Shown: positions 8,648 through 16,482 of the stretch, piece after piece
How positions within the stretch are numbered: position 1 is the first letter of the stretch
How the letters are laid out: the number at the start of each line of letters is the position of its first letter
Assembly: GCA_900104565.1 (NCBI GenBank)
Contig: LT629952.1
Span: 868,001 to 932,000 of the forward strand
Reading direction: 5' to 3'
DNA from: Ruminococcaceae bacterium Marseille-P2935
GTDB lineage: Bacteria > Bacillota > Clostridia > Oscillospirales > Ruminococcaceae
Length of the DNA stretch: 64,000 bases
Translations under genes and position numbers: made by a program
The notes under the pieces: generated by a model
Seen by the model: only the letters and a program-made list of their open reading frames with translations
Told to the model about the DNA's origin: nothing
The model's database searches: none

Positions 8648-9556
8648 ATGTTTATAGAGATAATGGATGGTAAATGCGTAAAAACTGATGGAAGCCGGTT
8701 ACAAAATCATCATGGATTGGGAATTTTTAAAACCTCTGAATATGAGCAAATTTTTCAGCAATTTGCGCTGTCGCCTAAGCTTATGGAAGAATTTCGTGCC
8801 AGCAAGTCATCACGGTTTGAAAGCCACGATGGCTTTGACTTAATTTTTTTAAACACTTTGGATTATTCCATGATCCGTATTGCAGAAGAACGGATTTTCA
8901 TCTACTATACCAACAAGCTGGCACTTATTTTTTGTGATGATCCTTTTATTATGGAAGGTTTTGAAAAATATCTGCTTACAGGTTTAGACATCATTACCCT
9001 GGACCGGGCCGTTTATGGGTTTATGAAACACCTTACAGAAGAGGATGATCAGGTGCTGGAAAAACTGGAAGGCAAAATTTCCTCCTTGGAAGACCGGCTT
9101 ATCTCCTCAAAAAATGGTGACTTTGTTCAGGATATCATTTACATTCGTCATAAACTAATGGTCTTAAAAAACTACTATGAACAGCTTTTTAATGTGCTGG
9201 ATGGGATACAGGAAAACGAAAATCAACTGATTTCTGAAAAAATGCTGCGTTTTTACAAAATCTTTTCGGGCCGGGTAGACCGCCTTTACCACCGCACCCT
9301 TAACCTGCGGGATTACGTTACTCAGGTCAGGGAATCCTATCAGGCACAGGTGGATATTAATTTAAACCAGATCATGAAAATCTTTACCGTTATTACGGCC
9401 ATTTTTTTACCCCTCACATTAATCGTGGGATGGTACGGTATGAATTTTCAGATGCCGGAATATGGGTGGAGTTTTGGGTACCCTTTGGTGATTTTACTGA
9501 GCATTGTGGTAATTGGGTTAATGGTTCTTTATTTTAAAAAGAATAAGTGGTTTTAA
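8648..9556 (+). CDS. CorA-family divalent metal transporter
   Basis: A 302-residue membrane protein of the CorA (2-TM-GxN) superfamily, which carries Mg2+ or similar cations. A long soluble N-terminal domain with coiled-coil helices (about residues 130-235) is followed by two C-terminal membrane segments, TVITAIFLPLTLIVGW and YPLVILLSIVVIGLMVLY. The signature loop YGMNF between them marks the pore mouth. The protein ends with the short basic tail KKNKWF. It has its own promoter and a strong terminator, so it is probably a single-gene unit. Mg2+ as substrate is inferred from the family. Confidence 0.9.
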   Translation: MFIEIMDGKCVKTDGSRLQNHHGLGIFKTSEYEQIFQQFALSPKLMEEFRASKSSRFESHDGFDLIFLNTLDYSMIRIAEERIFIYYTNKLALIFCDDPFIMEGFEKYLLTGLDIITLDRAVYGFMKHLTEEDDQVLEKLEGKISSLEDRLISSKNGDFVQDIIYIRHKLMVLKNYYEQLFNVLDGIQENENQLISEKMLRFYKIFSGRVDRLYHRTLNLRDYVTQVRESYQAQVDINLNQIMKIFTVITAIFLPLTLIVGWYGMNFQMPEYGWSFGYPLVILLSIVVIGLMVLYFKKNKWF

Positions 9557-9574
9557 ACGCATAAAAATGTAATT

Positions 9575-9609
9575 AACAGGGCGGTATCATTCATGATACC
9601 GCCCTGTTT
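9575..9609 (+). terminator. Intrinsic terminator after the CorA-like gene
   Basis: A perfect 16-base stem (AACAGGGCGGTATCAT with its complement) around a two-base centre, followed by TTT. It begins 19 bases after the stop codon. Confidence 0.9.
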
Positions 9610-9753
9610 GCATCCAGGGTCACTTCATCAAAAATATCCATGCTGGTTTTATGGATTAACACAGACCGACTTCATTTCTTTTTTCAGGTTTTTATACTGA
9701 AGCTGTAAAAAAGTGGCGATCTGTTATTTTTAGTTCACCCTTTTCAAATAAAC

Positions 9754-9782
9754 TGCGTAAAATGCATTAAGCGCTTTACGCA
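9754..9782 (+). promoter_or_regulatory. Inverted repeat and cre-like site before the amidase gene
   Basis: TGCGTAAA (9754-9761) and TTTACGCA (9775-9782) form a perfect 8-base inverted repeat. Within it, TAAGCGCTTT (9768-9777) resembles a CcpA or LacI-family operator. A possible -10, TAAAAT, overlaps the left arm, so a bound repressor could block transcription. Confidence 0.45.
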
Positions 9783-9808
9783 AAATTCAAAAGGAGGAAC
9801 CTTGTCTT

Positions 9809-10549
9809 ATGCCGATTATCTACTTAAGCCCCTCAACACAGGAGGCCAATCAATATGTTACCGGCGGAACAGAAGAATATTACATGAACCAAATTGCAGA
9901 CCGTATGATTCCCTATTTACGCTCCAGCGGTATTCAGTATGTGCGCAATACCCCTCAAATGACTGCTGCTTCTTCCATTCGGCAGTCCAATGCCGGTAAT
10001 TTTGATCTGCATCTCGCGCTTCATTCAAACGCCGCCCCCGAAAACCGCTATGGCCAGGTACGCGGTACCGACGTATACTATGACCCACGCAGCACTAGGG
10101 GAAGACGGGCAGCCGAAATTATTGCCGACAATTTTAAAGCAATTTACCCAAACCCCGATAAAGTTCGAGCTGTTCCTACCACTACGCTGGGAGAGGTTAC
10201 CCGTACCAGAGCCCCCGCTGTATTGGTCGAGATTGCCTACCACGATAATGTGGAAGATGCCAACTGGATTACAAACAACCTGGATGAAATTGCCCGTGTT
10301 CTGGTGCTCTCTCTTACTGAGTACTTTGACATTCCGTTTGTTCCTCCTCAAAATCCTCAGCAAGGTACCGTATCGGTGCGTTCCGGTTATTTAAACATAC
10401 GCAGCAAACCATCAGTCAATTCCACCGTCGTAGCAAGGGCCTACAATGGTGACCCCATTACAGTGGTTGGTACCCTGCCCGACTGGTATGTAGTGAATTA
10501 TAATGGTACTGTGGGATATGCTTACCGAGATTATATTGATATTCCTTAA
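9809..10549 (+). CDS. N-acetylmuramoyl-L-alanine amidase-like protein with SH3b domain
   Basis: A 246-residue protein with an Amidase_3-like domain (about 1-175) and a bacterial SH3 domain (about 185-246, YLNIRSKPSVNSTVVA). Amidase_3 enzymes cut the bond between muramic acid and the stem peptide. The His of LHLALHSNAAP and the Glu of AVLVEIAYHDN are present. The first zinc His, normally in an N-terminal GHGG loop, is replaced by IIYLSPSTQEAN, so metal binding may differ. No signal peptide is seen. The start follows a strong AAAGGAGGAA site. The superoxide dismutase gene begins 31 bases after its stop, so they may form an operon. Confidence 0.85.
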   Translation: MPIIYLSPSTQEANQYVTGGTEEYYMNQIADRMIPYLRSSGIQYVRNTPQMTAASSIRQSNAGNFDLHLALHSNAAPENRYGQVRGTDVYYDPRSTRGRRAAEIIADNFKAIYPNPDKVRAVPTTTLGEVTRTRAPAVLVEIAYHDNVEDANWITNNLDEIARVLVLSLTEYFDIPFVPPQNPQQGTVSVRSGYLNIRSKPSVNSTVVARAYNGDPITVVGTLPDWYVVNYNGTVGYAYRDYIDIP

Positions 10550-10580
10550 TTCATTTTGATCCAAGGAAGGAAGAGTGATT

Positions 10581-11216
10581 ATGCCAGCACATTATCCATT
10601 TGGGTTGGAGCCCCTCCCCTACTCCTATAACGCACTGGAACCTTATATTGATGCAGAAACTGTTTCTATCCATCATGACAAGCATTTAAAAACATATGTA
10701 GATAAGCTGAATGCGGCATTGGAACCATACCCTGCACTACATGGGTTCAGCTTATCTCAATTGCTGTCAAAGCCGGAACTGATTCCCAAAACAATTCAAA
10801 CTACTGTTAAAAACAATGGCGGCGGTGTTTATTATCATAACCTGTACTTCAATTCCATGAATACCCCATGGGATGAGCCCACAGAAAACCTGCCGGTAAT
10901 AAGGGCGCTGTTAAACCAATTTGGTTCCTTAGATGCATGGAAAGCGCGTATGAAAAAACACGGGGAAAATGTATTTGGCTCGGGGTGGTCACTACTGGTG
11001 CTGGACCCAAACCGGCGGTTTCAGGTTGTACCTACTCCCAATCAGGATTCTACCCTGCCTCAGGGCTTGGTGCCATTGCTGCCGCTAGACGTATGGGAGC
11101 ATGCCTATTACTTAAAATATCAAAACCGGAGGACCGACTACATTGATGCTTGGTTTCATGTGATTAATTGGAACGCTGTCAACAACCGGTACGTGGGGCA
11201 AATGTTGCTTACTTAA
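10581..11216 (+). CDS. Superoxide dismutase, Fe/Mn family
   Basis: A 211-residue protein of the iron/manganese superoxide dismutase family, which converts superoxide to oxygen and peroxide. Metal-ligand motifs are SIHHDKHLKTYVD near residue 30, GGGVYYHNLYF near residue 78 and LPLDVWEHAYYLKYQNRR near residue 170. The second His of the usual HHxxHH motif is Leu, and the usual GGxxNH motif reads GGVYYH; both occur in some clostridial members. The ATG at 10581 is chosen over a GTG two codons upstream because of its spacing from AAGGAAGG. Confidence 0.88.
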   Translation: MPAHYPFGLEPLPYSYNALEPYIDAETVSIHHDKHLKTYVDKLNAALEPYPALHGFSLSQLLSKPELIPKTIQTTVKNNGGGVYYHNLYFNSMNTPWDEPTENLPVIRALLNQFGSLDAWKARMKKHGENVFGSGWSLLVLDPNRRFQVVPTPNQDSTLPQGLVPLLPLDVWEHAYYLKYQNRRTDYIDAWFHVINWNAVNNRYVGQMLLT

Positions 11217-11340
11217 AATTCTAGCTTAAAATATGGAAAATACTATGCAAGTTCCCGTGTATTTCAAGTGCTTTTAACACAGTTACTGACTTTTTTTCTT
11301 TCAGACAAGATATTTACGGATATTATTATACAAACTCTAG

Positions 11341-11369
11341 TTGACCCACCTTTATTTTGCTTATAAAAT
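11341..11369 (+). promoter_or_regulatory. Sigma-A promoter of the zinc-ribbon membrane protein gene
   Basis: TTGACC at 11341-11346 and TAAAAT at 11364-11369 with a 17-base spacer, 20 bases before the ATG. Confidence 0.65.
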
Positions 11370-11389
11370 AGAGGAAAGGGGGAGTAGGA

Positions 11390-11971
11390 ATGTTGTGCGC
11401 TCATTGCCGGAAAGAAATTGATCCGGACAGCACTTTTTGCAAATTCTGTGGCCAGAAAATAGGCTTATCTATTCCGACAGAAAAGCAGCCGAATACTGGA
11501 ATTAAAGAAGTGATGAACACTGATTATTTCATTGGTGGTTTTTCCATGAAATGGTACGATTTTTTAATTCGCTGCCTCTTTCCTTTGTGGGCAGGAATTA
11601 CTGCGGTCCAGCTGCTGCTGTTAACGGTTAATACGGTTACCAACAGCTATGGCGGAGATTGGTCACGCTATTTCCCTTTCAGCGGTATTGGGGTATTTCA
11701 CGCTGCACTTACCTTTTTCACCTTACTGCACCTAGTTGTGCTTTTGTTCATCCGCAACCGATTGGCCCGGCAAAAAAAGATAGCTTTTTCCCTTGCACTT
11801 GGGGAAATCTTCCTGTTTGCAGGGTTGCTGTTCATTTTGCTTCCTATTTCTAACCAGTGGCAGGAAGAGCATCTTGTAATATCATTGTTTTCTCCCATTT
11901 TGGGAGGATGGCTGTTATGGTTTGCAACTGGTTTTTTATATTTTAAAAAGAGAATTTCCCTTTTTCATTAA
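11390..11971 (+). CDS. Zinc-ribbon membrane protein of unknown function
   Basis: A 193-residue protein with an N-terminal zinc ribbon (CAHCRKEIDPDSTFCKFCG, two CxxC pairs at about residues 3-21), a linker, and four predicted membrane segments between about residues 60 and 185 (for example FPLWAGITAVQLLLL and LHLVVLLFIRN). Proteins of this layout are common in Clostridia and have no fixed function. An AAAGGGGGAG ribosome site supports the start. It is flanked by its own promoter and terminator. Confidence 0.75.
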   Translation: MLCAHCRKEIDPDSTFCKFCGQKIGLSIPTEKQPNTGIKEVMNTDYFIGGFSMKWYDFLIRCLFPLWAGITAVQLLLLTVNTVTNSYGGDWSRYFPFSGIGVFHAALTFFTLLHLVVLLFIRNRLARQKKIAFSLALGEIFLFAGLLFILLPISNQWQEEHLVISLFSPILGGWLLWFATGFLYFKKRISLFH

Positions 11972-12041
11972 TCCATTTTCTGACGTATTTACACCATTCA
12001 CAGGTGCTTCTTTTATTTGGTGAAAGCAACCCGTCAAGCTG

Positions 12042-12067
12042 GCCGGTGCATATTGCGCCGGCTTTTT
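12042..12067 (+). terminator. Intrinsic terminator after the zinc-ribbon gene
   Basis: GCCGG and CCGGC arms with an inner GC pair around an AT-rich loop, followed by TTTTT, about 70 bases after the stop. Confidence 0.75.
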
Positions 12068-12233
12068 ACTGCTGTGCAGGCAAGAATTTTACCGATTAAA
12101 CGGCTTGGCTCAAGGCTTCTAATCCAAACAGATGCTATTTCTCTTCAACTTTTGTGACAATTTTCGACACCAAAACATAAAATAATGTGTGGGGAGATTT
12201 ATGTAATATTTTTGTATATCCGACAATCCTTTC

Positions 12234-12261
12234 TTGTTTTTTTTGATTGATCCGATATAAT
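12234..12261 (+). promoter_or_regulatory. Promoter of the Fe-ADH gene
   Basis: A perfect -10 box TATAAT at 12256-12261 with TTGTTT at 12234-12239 (16-base spacer). The leader to the ATG is about 70 bases. Nothing else is seen between 11972 and 12340 apart from this and the terminator. Confidence 0.65.
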
Positions 12262-12339
12262 AAAGCTAATAGTATGACTGATGGAAACAAAGCCCCTGCC
12301 TTGTGGCAGCTACTTGAATAGAAAGAGAGAGAAGGAAAA

Positions 12340-13503
12340 ATGGATAATTTTAAATATTACAACCCCACTAAAGTCTTGTTCGGAGCTGATACCCACCTGT
12401 TGGTAGGAGAAGAGGTTAAAAAATATGCTGATAAAATTCTGCTCCACTTTGGCGGCGGCAGCATAAAGTCTTCTGGTCTATATCAGCAGGTAACTGACTC
12501 ACTAAAAGCTGCAGGGGTCGCCTATGTGGAACTTGGCGGCGTACAACCCAACCCACGCCTTTCACTCGTTTATGAGGGAATTAAACTTTGTAAGCAGGAA
12601 AACATTCGTTTTATTCTGGCGGTAGGCGGTGGCAGTGTCATTGACTCTGCCAAAGCGATTGCTATGGGGGTAGAGTTTTCGGGGGACGTTTGGGATCTCT
12701 ATTCTGGGGATAAAGAAACCGACCGAGCCCTGCCGGTGGCCACCATTCTCACCATTCCCGCTGCAGGCAGTGAATGCAGTTCCGGGTCGGTAATCAGCAA
12801 TGAATCAACCGGAGAAAAGCTGGCCTATGGCGGCGATTTTATCCGTCCGGTCTTTTCTATTTTAAACCCTGAGCTATGCTACACCCTGCCCAAATACCAA
12901 ATGGCCTGCGGCGTTTCAGATATGATCGCCCACGCCATGGAGCGTTATTTCACCAACACCCCTGATGTGGACTACACCGACCGCATTTTGGAAGCAAGTA
13001 TTCGTTCCATTATTCACACTGCGCCGCTTCTGTTGAAAAACATGCAGAATTATGACGCCTGGTGCAATATTATGTGGGCTGGTTCTATGGTGCACAACGG
13101 TATTTTAGGGGCAGGCCGCGAAGAGGATTGGGGCTCGCACGACATTGAACATCAGCTCAGTGCGGTTTATGACATTGCTCATGGAGCTGGGCTTTCAATT
13201 ATCTTCCCTGCTTGGATGCGGTACGTTTATGGCGAACATGTCAACCGTTTTGTACAGTTTGCCATGCGGGTCTGGGATGTCGACCTCTCCTTTGAATCGC
13301 CCGAAGCAATCATTCTCGAAGGTATTCGGCGGATGGAAGCATTCTTCTCCTCCTTAGGGCTTCCAGTACGTCTTTCTCAATTGGATATTGATGAAACAAA
13401 TTTTGGAATGATGGCAAAACGCGTAACCGCACGGGGGCCGGTAGGCCGGCTGGAACAGCTGGGTGAACAAGATGTTTTGGCAATTTACCGTCTAGCTCTT
13501 TAA
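12340..13503 (+). CDS. Iron-containing alcohol dehydrogenase (BdhA/YqhD-like)
   Basis: A 387-residue group III alcohol dehydrogenase that reduces aldehydes such as butanal to alcohols with NAD(P)H. The nucleotide site contains LLHFGGGSIKSSG and AVGGGSVIDSAKA near residue 95. The metal-binding residues fit VSDMIAHAMERY (Asp and His near 195-199), then the His in DWGSHDIEHQL and in DIAHGAGLSII. The layout is closest to BdhA and YqhD, whose members often prefer NADPH. It is a single-gene unit with its own promoter and terminator. The true substrate cannot be read from sequence. Confidence 0.9.
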   Translation: MDNFKYYNPTKVLFGADTHLLVGEEVKKYADKILLHFGGGSIKSSGLYQQVTDSLKAAGVAYVELGGVQPNPRLSLVYEGIKLCKQENIRFILAVGGGSVIDSAKAIAMGVEFSGDVWDLYSGDKETDRALPVATILTIPAAGSECSSGSVISNESTGEKLAYGGDFIRPVFSILNPELCYTLPKYQMACGVSDMIAHAMERYFTNTPDVDYTDRILEASIRSIIHTAPLLLKNMQNYDAWCNIMWAGSMVHNGILGAGREEDWGSHDIEHQLSAVYDIAHGAGLSIIFPAWMRYVYGEHVNRFVQFAMRVWDVDLSFESPEAIILEGIRRMEAFFSSLGLPVRLSQLDIDETNFGMMAKRVTARGPVGRLEQLGEQDVLAIYRLAL

Positions 13504-13569
13504 ATTTTTAACACATTGATTCTCCCGCCTGCAGGGTTTTAACTGCCGACGGGCATATAGCAGCAAAAG

Positions 13570-13598
13570 TGCACCGCGGCAGACGGTGCGCTTTTTTT
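13570..13598 (+). terminator. Intrinsic terminator after the Fe-ADH gene
   Basis: GCACCG and CGGTGC around a 7-base loop, followed by GC and a run of seven T. Confidence 0.9.
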
Positions 13599-13896
13599 AT
13601 TTTTATATCACAGCTTATCTCCGCTTTTCTTTAATTTTCCTCTTGTTTTCCCCTGCTTTTCCGCTGTTTCAGAAAATCTAAAGCCCGCTGACAGCCATCT
13701 TCCGCTAATCTTCCTTTCAATGACAGGGGCGTTTTTATAAAAACCTTTAACTGGCGCATCGCTCGTGGCTAAACATCCGCGTTACCATAAAAAGGCAGGC
13801 TTTTCACCACCCTGCATCTAAAAATTATCCGTATTTCATTTTATACTACCAGTCAAAACCGGCCGTTTGTACCGGAATACGAAATCCTCTTCCTTA

Positions 13897-13960
13897 CTTA
13901 GAATACCCCTAATCAGGAAAAGGGTATATTGGCAGCAGAAATGGTGCTGCCTATTCTAAG
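13897..13960. other. Compact three-stem structured element, function unknown
   Basis: CTTAGAATA (13897-13905) pairs perfectly with TATTCTAAG (13952-13960). Inside are two hairpins: TACCC/GGGTA (13904-13908 with 13922-13926) and GGCAGCA/TGCTGCC (13931-13937 with 13945-13951). The last hairpin abuts the outer stem, as in a three-way junction. A T-rich tract follows on the + strand. No known riboswitch or small RNA core was recognised. Confidence 0.5.
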
Positions 13961-14137
13961 ATATATATTTTTCACCTATTGGGGAGATAGCCCCCTCTTC
14001 AGGTAAATTGGCGAATCATACCCCTTCTTGTTCTACTTAAGAGTCCTGTTTGCAAAAGCCAAAGCTGCTTTTAAACAGTAAGCGGTTTTTTGTTAATCCA
14101 GGCAAGGCAGTTTAACGCGCCAAAAAGCCGTAAATCA

Positions 14138-14260
14138 AAACCACGCGTTTAACGCGTGGTTTACACCAGCCCTAGAAGGGCATATTACTGGCACGCCTCT
14201 TAAGAGGCATTGAACATTTCGTCGCTTACACCAAGTCCCTGCCGCCCGTAAACGGGCAAT
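14138..14260. repeat. Cluster of four short perfect hairpins
   Basis: Four palindromes lie in a row: AAACCACGCG/CGCGTGGTTT (14138-14162), GCCCT/AGGGC (14169-14181), GCCTCTTAAGAGGC (14195-14208) and GCCCG/CGGGC (14243-14256). TTACACC follows the first and precedes the last. A further palindrome-rich stretch (CTCGCTTCGCTCGC) lies near 14310. The layout recalls the ends of some mobile elements or a structured RNA, but no transposase is near. The rest of 13599-14389 shows no gene. Confidence 0.5.
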
Positions 14261-14389
14261 TCACCCACTTAACAAATATTTCTGCTAATCTGCAGCCCGT
14301 TTATTGGCAACTCGCTTCGCTCGCTGCTCCCAGCTAAAGCTTTTTTACGGAATGCCTCCAATGGCTCCTCTGCCGGTGGTTTCCACAAT

Positions 14390-14426
14390 AAAAAATCCCC
14401 CCGGAAACTCCCGGGGGGGATTTTTT
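14390..14426 (-). terminator. Terminator of the V-ATPase operon
   Basis: AAAAAATCCCCCC pairs with GGGGGGATTTTTT around a short loop, giving a strong GC stem with T runs on both strands. It lies 35 bases past the subunit D stop. Confidence 0.92.
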
Positions 14427-14460
14427 ATCATTCATTTGCTTGCAAAAATAGTCGGGAAAT

Positions 14461-15090
14461 TTATTGCTCCTGCACCATCATTTCTTTTACCTTCATCAGC
14501 CGGTTCAGGTTTGCACGTTCATTTTCTTCCAGCTTCATGGTAATATAACGGATGGTCTGCTCCATTTCTGGAATCATTACATGCTCTAATGCGTTTACAC
14601 GGCGGCGGGTCTTTTCAATCTCATCCGCCAGCATGTTGCAGGTTTTTTCCACCTCAGCCAGTTCAATCAGCTGCGGCAATACAGCGGCCAAATCCAGCAC
14701 TGCGCCATCCAGTTCACTGGAGGTAAACGCAAAGCCATACGGCAGGTCGGCTGCCTCCTCGCTGCCTGCGTACTCAATTGTTGGTACGTCGACGCTCATA
14801 ATATTGCGTTTGCCGGTTTTTACCCTGGCTTCCCTGGCGGGGTAAAGCAGTGCTTCCGCAACCGACTCTTCGCCCATTTGAGCGCTGGCAACTGCAAAGC
14901 GGCCCATAGCAGCCCCTAAAGCAGCTTCCACCTGCTCGCGCAGTTCTTTGTCACGGCGGATAATAAGCATAAAACGGCGCACCATTTCATCCCGCTTATC
15001 TTTCAGCAGCTTATGGCCGCGCGTTGCGGTTTTCAGCCGCTTCTTCAGACGGCTAAGCTCCATACGCGTCGGATTAACATGCTGTGCCAT
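14461..15090 (-). CDS. ntpD: V-type ATPase subunit D
   Basis: A 209-residue central-stalk subunit that forms the long antiparallel coiled coil turning inside the A3B3 head and passing torque to the c ring. It has the family's start (VNPTRMELSRLKKRLKTATRGHKLLKDKRDEM) and a C-terminal helix (LEHVMIPEMEQTIRYITMKLEE). It is the last gene of the operon, 3 bases after subunit B. Length and motifs are normal. Confidence 0.95.
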   Translation of the reverse strand: MAQHVNPTRMELSRLKKRLKTATRGHKLLKDKRDEMVRRFMLIIRRDKELREQVEAALGAAMGRFAVASAQMGEESVAEALLYPAREARVKTGKRNIMSVDVPTIEYAGSEEAADLPYGFAFTSSELDGAVLDLAAVLPQLIELAEVEKTCNMLADEIEKTRRRVNALEHVMIPEMEQTIRYITMKLEENERANLNRLMKVKEMMVQEQ

Positions 15091-15093
15091 AGG

Positions 15094-16482
15094 CTATTCC
15101 TCCTCTGCGTTTTGCTTTGGAAGGTAACGGTCCAGGTATTCGTCGCGAATACGCTTCAGCTCGGTCCTGGGCAGAATTGACAGCAGCTGCCAGCCCAGGT
15201 CAAGGGTCTCCTCAATGGTACGGTTGGTATTATAACCCTGCGAAACATACTTGCGTTCAAACTCATCTGCAAATTTGGCATAAAGTTTATCGGTATCTGA
15301 CAAGGCCGCATCACCCAAAATAACCGCCAGCTCTTTTGCATCTTTGCCGCGGGCATAGGCGGCAAACAGCTGGTTCATGGTATCGGCATGGTCTTCACGG
15401 GTCTTATCCCGGCCGATTCCCTTATCCTTCAGACGGGAAAGGGAGGGCAATACGTCAATAGGCGGAGTAACGCCTTTGCGCAGCAGCTCGCGGGAAAGAA
15501 TAATCTGCCCTTCGGTAATGTAACCGGTTAGGTCAGGAATTGGGTGGGTCTTATCATCCTCGGGCATACTCAAAATTGGAATTTGCGTAATGGAGCCGGG
15601 TTTTCCTTTAATACGCCCTGCCCGCTCATACAGGGTAGCAAGGTCGGTATAAAGGTAACCAGGGTAACCACGGCGGCCTGGAACCTCTTTGCGGGCAGCG
15701 GAAACCTCACGCAGCGCTTCGGCATAGTTGGTAATATCGGTAAGAATTACCAACACGTGCATGCCCAGCTCATAGGCCAGGTATTCGGCACAGGTAATGG
15801 CCATACGCGGGGTAGCAATACGCTCTACCGCAGGGTCATTGGCAAGGTTCATAAACAGCACCGCGCGCTCAATTGCACCGGTTCTGCGGAAGTCACTTAT
15901 AAAGAAGTCGGCCTCTTCAAAGGTGATGCCAACCGCACCGAATACTACCGCAAAGGGCTCGTTAGAGCCGCGCACCTGTGCTTGCCTTGCAATCTGCGCA
16001 GCCAGGTTTGCATGGGGCAAACCGGAACCGGAGAATACCGGAAGCTTTTGCCCACGTACCAGGGTGTTCAGCCCATCAATAGCCGAAATACCGGTTTGAA
16101 TAAATTCTGCCGGGTAGTCGCGGGCCGCCGGGTTTAGCGGCGAACCGTTTATGTCAAGCTGTTTTTCGGGTATGATGGCCGGGCCGTTATCGATTGGGCG
16201 GCCCATACCGTCGAACACGCGTCCCAGCATATCGGGGCTTACGCCCAGCTGAATACCATGGCCCAAAAAACGGGCTTTGGAATCGGAAATGCGCAGGCCC
16301 TGGGAGCCTTCGAACAGCTGAACCATTGCTTTATCGCCGTTAATTTCCAAAACCTTTCCAAAACGAAGCTCCCCGTTTGCCTGCTCAATCTCCACCAGTT
16401 CGTCGAACTTGACCCCTTCAACGCCTTCCACCAACATCAGCGGGCCTACAACCTCGCGTATGGTTTTGTATTCTTTACGCAT
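15094..16482 (-). CDS. ntpB: V-type ATPase subunit B (non-catalytic)
   Basis: A 462-residue regulatory head subunit that alternates with subunit A in the V1 ring. The P-loop position reads [14 protein letters not shown] near residue 151, without the GKT lysine, which is normal for the non-catalytic subunit. [21 protein letters not shown] and [14 protein letters not shown] are conserved family segments. The ATG lies inside the last codons of ntpA (8-base overlap), so translation is coupled. Confidence 0.97.
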   Translation of the reverse strand: MRKEYKTIREVVGPLMLVEGVEGVKFDELVEIEQANGELRFGKVLEINGDKAMVQLFEGSQGLRISDSKARFLGHGIQLGVSPDMLGRVFDGMGRPIDNGPAIIPEKQLDINGSPLNPAARDYPAEFIQTGISAIDGLNTLVRGQKLPVFSGSGLPHANLAAQIARQAQVRGSNEPFAVVFGAVGITFEEADFFISDFRRTGAIERAVLFMNLANDPAVERIATPRMAITCAEYLAYELGMHVLVILTDITNYAEALREVSAARKEVPGRRGYPGYLYTDLATLYERAGRIKGKPGSITQIPILSMPEDDKTHPIPDLTGYITEGQIILSRELLRKGVTPPIDVLPSLSRLKDKGIGRDKTREDHADTMNQLFAAYARGKDAKELAVILGDAALSDTDKLYAKFADEFERKYVSQGYNTNRTIEETLDLGWQLLSILPRTELKRIRDEYLDRYLPKQNAEEE

